A stretch of 12,970 nt of DNA from an uncultured Eubacteriales bacterium (lineage in GTDB: Bacteria > Bacillota > Clostridia > Peptostreptococcales > Anaerovoracaceae): the NCBI GenBank assembly GCA_900551415.1, contig URWB01000068.1, positions 1-12,970 on the forward strand, given 5' to 3'. The position numbers and the translations under genes were made by a program. The notes beneath the pieces were generated by a model. It was not told the DNA's origin. It ran no database searches and worked only from the letters and a program-made list of their open reading frames with translations. Below are positions 6,136 to 12,246 of this stretch, piece after piece. Every line of letters starts with the position of its first letter. Position 1 is the first letter of the stretch.

Positions 6136-7643
6136 GCTACCAGTCACAGCTTGCTGAGTTAAAAAGCATCATTGAAAAAATAGAATACTATAAATATACG
6201 ACCAATTCTCTGATTTATTGGGATAAGATTACCTACATGCCTAAAAATGCAATCAGCTATCGAAGTAAGGTGATGTCTTTCCTCGCCGGGGAACAATATC
6301 GGCTTTTGTCCGACAGCCGCTTTCATAAATTGGCAGCCTATTTTAAGGATAACCGAAAAAACGATTTTTTGACAGACGCGATGATCAAGAAGCTGCTTGT
6401 CAGCGCTGAAAGCGTGCGCGCCATTCCGGAAGCAGAATATCAACGCTACGTGGAATTGATCGCGGTTTCCGAGCAGGTTTGGACGGAAGCGAAGGAAAAA
6501 CAGGACTTGCAGGGCTTCCTGCCGTATCTGAAGCAAATTTTCGACACCTTTCGCGATTTCACGCGGTATTGGGGGTATGAAAAGGAACCTTACGACGCGC
6601 TTTTGGAACACTACGTCGAAGGACTTACAGTAGAGATCATCGACAGCATGACCGCGGAAATCAAGCCGCCGCTCATCGCGCTTTTGGGACGCGTGGAGGA
6701 AAAAAACAGAAGCGGCGACGCGCCGAAGCGCATTGCGGTCGGACCTGTCAGCCGCGAAAAGCAGCAGGCAGTCTGGGAAATGATACTCAAAAAAATCGGC
6801 TTCGATTTTGACAGCGGGCGGGTAGATATCGGATCGCACCCGACCATTCTGGCAAGCTCGCCGGATGATGTACGCGTTGTCAATAGCTTTGCTGAGGACG
6901 ATTTTTGGGGCGGCATTTTTAATATTCTGCACTGCGGCGGCCGGGGCATCTATCAGCAGTCGATCAGCAAGGAGCTGATGGGAACGCTGCTTGCCGAGGT
7001 GCCGTCGTTCGCGGTAGAGGAAACGATTGGCAGGCTTTATGAAAACATCATCGGCAAAAGCGAGGGCTTTTGGCAGTACATTTACGAGCCGCTGGTTGAA
7101 ATCCTGCCGCAGCTGAAGGCTTATACGCCGCGGGATTTATTTGCGTCCGTCAATTACGCGCAGCCATCGCTGCTTCGCCTGGAGGCGGATGAACTGACCT
7201 ACCTGCTGCATATCATCATTCGATATGAACTGGAGAAGGACATCATCAGCGGCAGCTTAAACATAGACACGCTTGCGGAGGCATGGAGCGAAAAGTACGA
7301 AGCCTATCTTGGCATTCGCCCGCAAAACGACGCGGAGGGGGTACTGCAGGATATCCACTGGGCGGCAGGCTATGTCGGATATTTTCCGTCGTACTTCATT
7401 GCCAATATTACCGCAGCGCAGCTGGCGGCGGCAATGAACGAACAGATCGGCGACATGCATACGCTGATGGCAGACGGCGCATTTGATGAAATCCATACGT
7501 GGCTTTCGCAGCGGATCTATCGGTACGGTTCGCTGTATTCCAGCAGAGAGCTGATCGAAAACGCGTGCGGCAGACCGTTGTCCTCCGACGATTACATGGA
7601 TTACTTACGGAACAAGTTTTCCGAGGTATATAGATTACACTAA
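6132..7643 (+). CDS. M32 (carboxypeptidase Taq) family homologue with degenerate active site
   Basis: 503 residues, a normal length for M32 metallocarboxypeptidases. Fold landmarks are present: IYWDKITYMP near residue 30 (family WDxxTYMP), HP at 236-237, DVR at 246-248, GRLYENIIGKS (family SRxWENxxGRS), and VLQDIHWAAGYVGYFPSY around 405-417. The zinc site is broken. The family HExxH reads His267-Cys268-Gly269-Gly270-Arg271, so the catalytic Glu is Cys and the second His ligand is Arg. The third ligand survives as Glu297, with the family spacing of 26 residues after the second ligand position. The His before it is also replaced (EETIGR instead of HESQSR), and DxRxT has lost its Thr. The frame is open throughout, so this is a maintained protein and not a decaying gene. 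AGGAGG at 6122-6127 precedes ATG 6132. It is probably a pseudoenzyme (chaperone, binding or regulatory subunit) or an enzyme with altered chemistry. The host of two MFS genes and PepX suggests a link to peptide use. Confidence 0.85.
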   Translation: MSYQSQLAELKSIIEKIEYYKYTTNSLIYWDKITYMPKNAISYRSKVMSFLAGEQYRLLSDSRFHKLAAYFKDNRKNDFLTDAMIKKLLVSAESVRAIPEAEYQRYVELIAVSEQVWTEAKEKQDLQGFLPYLKQIFDTFRDFTRYWGYEKEPYDALLEHYVEGLTVEIIDSMTAEIKPPLIALLGRVEEKNRSGDAPKRIAVGPVSREKQQAVWEMILKKIGFDFDSGRVDIGSHPTILASSPDDVRVVNSFAEDDFWGGIFNILHCGGRGIYQQSISKELMGTLLAEVPSFAVEETIGRLYENIIGKSEGFWQYIYEPLVEILPQLKAYTPRDLFASVNYAQPSLLRLEADELTYLLHIIIRYELEKDIISGSLNIDTLAEAWSEKYEAYLGIRPQNDAEGVLQDIHWAAGYVGYFPSYFIANITAAQLAAAMNEQIGDMHTLMADGAFDEIHTWLSQRIYRYGSLYSSRELIENACGRPLSSDDYMDYLRNKFSEVYRLH

Positions 7644-7676
7644 ACCATTCAATTTTACCAGAAAAGGAGACAAAGC

Positions 7677-8951
7677 ATGAATAAGTTACTTGCAAAGATG
7701 GGACTGGGCGAAAAAATGTCCAAAAACTTTCTGGCGATCCTGATTGTCGCGTTCAGCGGCGCGATCATCTATGGGTTGCCGTACTTCCGTTTTGACTATT
7801 ACGATGTATATTTGGAAACCTATCACCTTACCAATGTGCAGATGGGCGTTTTTGGAAGCGTACTCGGCGTGTTTGGTATGATTTCCTACTTGTTCGGCGG
7901 TATCGTCGCTGACCGTTTTTCCACCAGAACGATTCTGACCGTATCCCTGCTCGGTACCGGAATCGGCGGACTGGTACACTTACTGCCGTTGGACTTTCCG
8001 GCACTCGTCTGCCTGTATGCGTTTTGGGGCGTCAGCTCGCTGTTCGCGTTCTGGCCTGCCTGCGTGAAAGCGGTTCGTATCCTGTCCGGCTCCGGAGACC
8101 AGGGAAAAGCCTTCGGTTTCTTTGAAGGCGGCAGAGGCGTCGCAGCTGCACTGATGGCCATGGCGGCTGTCGTTGCATTCCGAATCGGCGCGGGGCAGAT
8201 GGAGGATCAAGCACAGGGTATGAAATATGTCATCGTATTCTATTCCGTACTGACCATCCTGATGGGCGTCCTGTCATTCCTGACGGTCAAGGATGATAAG
8301 ATAGAAGAAAGCGAAAGAATTTCCTTCCAGGGTATCGGAGAAGTGCTCAAACTGCCTGCAGTATGGATCATCGGTTTCGTTACCTTCTGCAATTATGTTT
8401 TCACACTTTCCCTCTACTACTTCACACCGTATGCGACAGGTATCCTGGGAGCTTCTGTCACGTTCACCGCGACACTGGCTGCGATCAAGAGATGGTTCTC
8501 GCTGTTTGGCAACGTCGGCGGCGGTTTCATTACCGATAAGGTCGGTACCGGCAAAATGCTGCTGATTTCTTTCCTGGCTATGGCAGCAGGCACACTGGGC
8601 ATTTTGCTTCTGCCGACAAATTCCGGAAGCATCATGGCGTTTACGGTGCTGTTTATTGTCATTTACATTTTCTACAATGTCAATTACGCGATGACCTGGG
8701 CGATGATGGATGAAGGCGCGATTCCGGCGAAGTACTCCGGTACAGCGGCCGGTGTCATCTCTACGGTAGGGTATCTGCCGGAGATTTTCTGCTCGCTTTT
8801 GGCAGGCGCGCTGATTGACGGCAACCCGGGCGTAAGCGGATTCAGACAGTACTTTGGATTCCTGATCGTGATGCTGCTCTTAGGCGTAGTCTTCGTATGC
8901 GTCTGGATCAAGTATTTGAAAAAAACAAAGAAAGAGGAAGATGTAAAATAA
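7677..8951 (+). CDS. MFS transporter (second of two)
   Basis: 424 residues with about twelve membrane spans. The canonical MFS motif A follows TM2: GGIVADRFSTR (about 74-84). A related GGGFITDKVGTGK stands between TM8 and TM9. The central loop is short (about TVKDDKIEESERISF). TM11 contains STVGYLPEIF, resembling the glycerol-3-phosphate/NarK-type carriers. AAGGAG (7664-7669) lies 7 nt before ATG 7677. The gene begins 33 nt after the M32 homologue, and its TAA overlaps the PepX ATG by one base (TAATG). Substrate and direction are unknown. It is clearly different in sequence from the first MFS protein (no shared loops or motif positions), so it is not a recent tandem duplicate. Confidence 0.88.
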   Translation: MNKLLAKMGLGEKMSKNFLAILIVAFSGAIIYGLPYFRFDYYDVYLETYHLTNVQMGVFGSVLGVFGMISYLFGGIVADRFSTRTILTVSLLGTGIGGLVHLLPLDFPALVCLYAFWGVSSLFAFWPACVKAVRILSGSGDQGKAFGFFEGGRGVAAALMAMAAVVAFRIGAGQMEDQAQGMKYVIVFYSVLTILMGVLSFLTVKDDKIEESERISFQGIGEVLKLPAVWIIGFVTFCNYVFTLSLYYFTPYATGILGASVTFTATLAAIKRWFSLFGNVGGGFITDKVGTGKMLLISFLAMAAGTLGILLLPTNSGSIMAFTVLFIVIYIFYNVNYAMTWAMMDEGAIPAKYSGTAAGVISTVGYLPEIFCSLLAGALIDGNPGVSGFRQYFGFLIVMLLLGVVFVCVWIKYLKKTKKEEDVK

Positions 8952-10819
8952 TGGTGAATACGATGGAGAAGAAACCATACATCACAGAACGGGTCTACGT
9001 GGAAACGCCTGTGGATACTGACGGCGACGGCAAAAAGGATCTCATCGCCGTCTATCTCAGACTTCCGCGCGACCTGTGGGAAGGCGAGAAGGTTCCGGCG
9101 ATTTACATTGCCAATCCGTATATGCTGACCTGCAACGAGGATTGGTATGTTCCGCACGATGTCAATTGTGAAGTACAGGCGTTCGCGGCGCAGGACATCA
9201 AGGAGGAAGACATTCGCTTTGATTACGAGGCGTATGAAGCGAAGATCACCGCAGGACCCTTTGTTGAACGCAAGACGATGGGATTCGCGGAACACGCGCC
9301 GATTGACGCGGAACCGGAGTTTGAATGTGTTTCCGATATCTATGAATACTTTAACGCGCGCGGCTACGCGACCGTCCTTTGCGGCGGATTGGGGACCCGC
9401 GGCTCCGAAGGCTTCACCTTGACCGGATCCAGAGAAGAGGTATTGGCGTTCAAAGCCGTCATCGACTGGCTTAACGGACGCTGCCGCGCGTTTACCGACA
9501 TGACGCAAAATATCGAAATCAAAGCCTCCTGGTGCAGCGGCAACGTGGCGATGACCGCGAAATCCTACCTTGGCACCATGTGTATCGGCGTGGCGACCAC
9601 AGGCGTGGAGGGGTTGAAGACCATCATTCCGGAGGCCGCGATTTCCAACTGGTATGCGTATTACCGCGTCGGCGGACTGAATCTTCCTGCGATGGGCTGG
9701 CAGGGTGACGACCTGGATATTCTGGCAAAATACTGTTTTAGCAGAGCTAAGGACGCGGAGGATTACGAGAAGGTCAAGGAGGCCTATGACGCGGCGCTCG
9801 CGGCGCTTGTACGCGGAGAAGACCGCGCCTCCGGCAACTACAATCGTTTTTGGGACGAAAGAAACTATTTGAATCTGGTGGATAAAATCAAAGCCTCGGT
9901 GTTCATCGTACATGGCATCAATGACTGGAACGTCAAAACCAACCAGTGCGTGCCGTTCTTCCGGGAACTGGAGAAGCGCGGCATCCCGGTAAAAATGATG
10001 CTCCATCAAGGACAGCACGTCTATATCCACAAGCTGCGGGATTCCCATATGCTTGAAATCTTAGAACGCTGGCTGGAGCATTATCTCAAGGGCGTGGACA
10101 ACGGCATCGAAAACGAACCGGCAGTACTGGTAGAAAGCTGCGTGGATCAGTCCGTTTGGATGCACTCCGACACCTGGCCGCCGGCAGACTGCCGGGAGGA
10201 ACGCTTCCCAATCAAGGCTATCGGCAAAAAGCTTATCGTTGATGATCTTGCCAAGACCGTTTATGATAAGGAAAAGGATAATTTGAAGGAATGGCTCGAT
10301 GAGCTGGTGCTGCGTGATGACGCGGAGAAGCAGCACTGCTTGCAGTTCATCTGGGACCCGTTTGCGGAAACGGCACAGACTGAAGCGGAGAGCCTGAGAA
10401 TCAGCGGAACGGTCAAGCTCTCTTTCGATGCGGCAATCGACCGCGAAACCGCGATCCTCAGTGCGATGCTGGTGGATTTGGGAGAGGCCTGCCGCATCAC
10501 CGAGGAGGAGATCCAGCATCCGGACGGTACGTATACGTTCGGTCTTGAAAAAGAGCCGTCGGCATACAAGGTTATTTCCCGCGGCTGGCTGAACGCGCAG
10601 AACCGAAGCTGCCTCTGGAGTAAGGAAAAAATCGTGCCGGGCGAGTTCTGTCACTATGAAATCGATATGGTTCCGACAGATCATGTCCTCGCGTCCGGTC
10701 ACAAGCTGGCACTGATTCTTTACGGTATCGACGCGGAAGAAACGCAAAGACCGGATACCGTAACGAACATCACCGTCGATACCGCAAGCATACGCGCAGC
10801 AGTGCCGATGCTTCGCTAA
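8951..10819 (+). CDS. pepX: Xaa-Pro dipeptidyl-peptidase (S15), short form without the N-terminal domain
   Basis: 622 residues from ATG 8951. PepX releases Xaa-Pro dipeptides from peptide N-termini in the cytoplasm; relatives in the CocE/NonD group hydrolyse esters or amides. The alpha/beta-hydrolase core carries the triad Ser205 (AKSYLG), Asp325 (HGINDWNV) and His356 (GQHVYIH). Ser-to-Asp spacing is 120 and Asp-to-His 31, matching lactococcal PepX (348, 468, 498 as I recall), which is about 140 residues longer at the N-terminus; that extra domain is missing here. The stretch CIGVATTGVEGLKTIIPEA and EAAISNWYAYYR closely follows PepX. The C-terminal jelly-roll domain starts near LRISGTVKLSF. 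The nucleophile elbow has Ala where GKSYLG is usual. The start overlaps the upstream stop (TAATG), with AGAGGAAG at 8933-8940; ATG 8963 is an alternative. There is no signal peptide. It ends the operon. Confidence 0.88.
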   Translation: MVNTMEKKPYITERVYVETPVDTDGDGKKDLIAVYLRLPRDLWEGEKVPAIYIANPYMLTCNEDWYVPHDVNCEVQAFAAQDIKEEDIRFDYEAYEAKITAGPFVERKTMGFAEHAPIDAEPEFECVSDIYEYFNARGYATVLCGGLGTRGSEGFTLTGSREEVLAFKAVIDWLNGRCRAFTDMTQNIEIKASWCSGNVAMTAKSYLGTMCIGVATTGVEGLKTIIPEAAISNWYAYYRVGGLNLPAMGWQGDDLDILAKYCFSRAKDAEDYEKVKEAYDAALAALVRGEDRASGNYNRFWDERNYLNLVDKIKASVFIVHGINDWNVKTNQCVPFFRELEKRGIPVKMMLHQGQHVYIHKLRDSHMLEILERWLEHYLKGVDNGIENEPAVLVESCVDQSVWMHSDTWPPADCREERFPIKAIGKKLIVDDLAKTVYDKEKDNLKEWLDELVLRDDAEKQHCLQFIWDPFAETAQTEAESLRISGTVKLSFDAAIDRETAILSAMLVDLGEACRITEEEIQHPDGTYTFGLEKEPSAYKVISRGWLNAQNRSCLWSKEKIVPGEFCHYEIDMVPTDHVLASGHKLALILYGIDAEETQRPDTVTNITVDTASIRAAVPMLR

Positions 10820-10837
10820 AGTAAAAAATATTTTGGA

Positions 10838-10855
10838 GTTGATTGTATAATCAAC
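10838..10855. repeat. Short hairpin after the pepX gene
   Basis: GTTGATT (10838-10844) pairs with AATCAAC (10849-10855) around a GTAT loop. It has no T-run and lies 18 nt after the stop codon. Confidence 0.5.
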
Positions 10856-10907
10856 CTAAATCAAACAGATAAAAAATGATCACCCCGGATGATCTTACAA
10901 GAACCCC

Positions 10908-10958
10908 AAAGGGGCTGTCGCATTAACGGAAAAGAACCGTTAGGGCGCAGCCCCTTTT
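10908..10958 (+). terminator. Strong intrinsic terminator after the pepX gene, possibly bidirectional
   Basis: GGGGCTG (10911-10917) pairs with CAGCCCC (10948-10954); CGC (10919-10921) pairs with GCG-type bases at 10945-10947; TAACGG (10924-10929) pairs with CCGTTA (10937-10942) around a 7-nt A-rich loop. Four T follow at 10955-10958, and AAA precedes the stem, giving a shorter T-run for the convergent WYL gene. The GGGGCTGTCGC/GCGCAGCCCC ends look like a repetitive extragenic or insertion-end sequence, but only one copy is in this window. Confidence 0.8.
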
Positions 10959-10980
10959 GACTGCAGTGCCTCATTATATA

Positions 10981-11005
10981 GAAACTATCGCGCAGCGATA
11001 GTTTC
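10981..11005. repeat. Perfect 11-bp inverted repeat with 3-nt loop
   Basis: GAAACTATCGC (10981-10991) and GCGATAGTTTC (10995-11005) flank GCA. No T-run follows on either strand, so it is probably not a simple terminator. Its 11-3-11 layout equals that of the palindrome at 4745-4769, though the sequence differs. Confidence 0.65.
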
Positions 11006-11062
11006 GGAACCAAAGGCAAAGCTCCTTATGAAGCGGCATTCGGCATTCATGGATGAACGGCA

Positions 11063-11094
11063 TGCACACATAGAAATCTCAGATTTCGCTGTGC
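11063..11094. repeat. Imperfect inverted repeat over the 3' end of the WYL gene
   Basis: Left arm GCACACATAGAAATCT and right arm AGATTTCGCTGTGCGC match at 13 of 16 positions around a single C, and include the WYL stop codon (11079-11081). It may protect or end the minus-strand transcript, though no T-run follows on that strand. Confidence 0.45.
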
Positions 11095-12092
11095 GCGCTT
11101 TTGTCATAGTTTGAAAGCATTTTTTGTAATTCACAGAGGTAACGCGCGCGAACCGCTTCCGGAGCCAACACCGTCACAGAGGCGCCAAGCTTCATTAAAT
11201 TATGATATAGCCCGGCATTGTCCTGCGCTTTGACACAGAAGATTTTTGGATTTTCCTTTGCTGCAAGATTCACATTTTCAATTCCAAAGACGTCATATAA
11301 AATGCTTGGCAAAGCATCAAGACGCACAACGAAAGTGACTTTTTCACCCCAAAAACTGTCAGTATTGTTTCGCAGGTAATGATGGATTTCATCCGTTTTA
11401 TCCCCGATCGGAAGGTGGCATGGGGAGAGCCTTTTTCGATCCTTTTGTATGACGACGTTCCGCATGCGGTCTACGCGAAAATAGCGCAGCGCCGCGTCCC
11501 CCTCCTGATAACTGACCAGATAATAAAAAGTGTTGCGTTTCACGATTTCGTAGGGGTGTACGGTGTAACTACCGGAGCCATGCGGCACCGGCACTTTTTT
11601 TTCATTCAGCTTGAAATATTCAAATTGCACCGGATGCAGCTCTTTGACAGCAGAAATCAAGGTACTTAGGTTTTTGGATAAATAGAGATCGCGTTCCTCT
11701 ACCGTGTAATCCAGAGCAGGGCGATTCCTGCGCAGCAGTTCAGCATCTGTCGGACCCGCAAGTGAAATGATTTTTTCAATGATGTGGTTTAATGTACGCG
11801 GTTCAAAATAATCTGTCTGCGCGACACCATCGACTAACATTTTTAACTCCCAATTTTCAAAGGGATGAGAGGTAAAGTGAAACCCCTCGTTCCTTTTTGC
11901 GCGAACGAAACCGGCGTCCATCAGACAATCCAGGTCGCTCTGAAGTGTTCGTTGATCCGCCTCTAAATTATATTCCTCATAAAGTAATTTGCAAATTTGC
12001 GTTTTTGTTAAAGGAACTTCCTCGTCACTGAATTCTCTGAGAATTTCATAAACCGCGAGTAAGCGCTGTCTTCCGCCGGATCTGTTAGCCAT
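11079..12092 (-). CDS. HTH-WYL domain transcriptional regulator, divergent from cas3
   Basis: 337 residues from ATG 12092. Layout: N-terminal winged HTH of the DeoR/YafY type (about 8-72; TKTQICKLLYEEYNLEADQRTLQSDL), WYL domain (about 140-225) and a WCX-like C-terminal extension (about 240-325). The WYL signature reads FYYLVSY (189-195) where many relatives have WYLVGY, followed by the ligand-binding arginines in LRYFRVDRM (202-210). WYL proteins bind nucleotide or nucleic-acid-like ligands, and several are known regulators of CRISPR-Cas or phage defence. The ATG is favoured over an in-frame TTG at 12107 because that TTG lies within the GGGAGG ribosome site. It is transcribed away from cas3, with a consensus promoter and a palindrome between them. 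It probably controls cas3 and itself; the signal is unknown. Confidence 0.85.
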   Translation of the reverse strand: MANRSGGRQRLLAVYEILREFSDEEVPLTKTQICKLLYEEYNLEADQRTLQSDLDCLMDAGFVRAKRNEGFHFTSHPFENWELKMLVDGVAQTDYFEPRTLNHIIEKIISLAGPTDAELLRRNRPALDYTVEERDLYLSKNLSTLISAVKELHPVQFEYFKLNEKKVPVPHGSGSYTVHPYEIVKRNTFYYLVSYQEGDAALRYFRVDRMRNVVIQKDRKRLSPCHLPIGDKTDEIHHYLRNNTDSFWGEKVTFVVRLDALPSILYDVFGIENVNLAAKENPKIFCVKAQDNAGLYHNLMKLGASVTVLAPEAVRARYLCELQKMLSNYDKSAHSEI

Positions 12093-12099
12093 ATCGAAA

Positions 12100-12105
12100 C
12101 CTCCC
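12100..12105 (-). promoter_or_regulatory. Ribosome binding site that fixes the WYL gene start
   Basis: GGGAGG on the minus strand lies 7 nt before ATG 12092 and overlaps the alternative TTG at 12107. Confidence 0.75.
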
Positions 12106-12137
12106 AAAAAACCATAAAAAATGAATTTATATTGTTA

Positions 12138-12166
12138 ATTCTATGACTTTTACAAATATTTGTCAA
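12138..12166 (-). promoter_or_regulatory. Sigma-A-type promoter of the WYL gene
   Basis: On the minus strand: TTGACA (12166-12161), 17-nt spacer, TAGAAT (12143-12138). The -35 is perfect and the -10 matches 5 of 6. Predicted start is near 12131, leaving a leader of about 38 nt. Confidence 0.85.
12152..12163. repeat. Perfect 12-bp palindrome overlapping the WYL -35 box (candidate operator)
   Basis: ACAAATATTTGT reads the same on both strands. It covers three bases of the TTGACA box and the first part of the spacer, and sits about 25 nt upstream of the TATAAT on the cas3 side, so a bound dimer could affect both directions. Confidence 0.6.
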
Positions 12167-12186
12167 CATGGGACGAAAAAAAGATG

Positions 12187-12192
12187 TATAAT
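12187..12192 (+). promoter_or_regulatory. -10 box candidate of the cas3 promoter
   Basis: TATAAT matches consensus exactly. The -35 is poor: TTGTCA at 12160-12165 is 21 nt away, and nothing better lies at 16-18 nt. This fits a weak or activator-dependent promoter. Confidence 0.45.
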
Positions 12193-12234
12193 GAAGGCAA
12201 TAAAGACAACGCGCGGAGGATAAGAAGTGGAAGA

Positions 12235-12240
12235 GGAGGG
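12235..12240 (+). promoter_or_regulatory. Ribosome binding site that fixes the cas3 GTG start
   Basis: GGAGGG lies 6 nt before GTG 12247. The later in-frame ATG at 12265 has GAGGAG directly abutting it, which is too close. Confidence 0.65.
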
Positions 12241-12246
12241 ATAAAA

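Noticed and set aside
6930..6944. HCGGR in the M32 homologue as a sequencing error
   Set aside because: Changing it to HExxH needs several separate base changes in two codons, the frame is intact on both sides, and other active-site positions (HESQSR, DxRxT) have changed as well.
8897..8950. Earlier in-frame start for PepX at 8897
   Set aside because: It would overlap the MFS gene by 55 nt and add residues encoded over the MFS tail; TAATG coupling at 8951 with AGAGGAAG upstream is better.
8684..10048. Long minus-strand frame (454 codons) opposite the second MFS and PepX genes
   Set aside because: It spans two well-supported genes on the other strand and has no recognisable domain or ribosome site.
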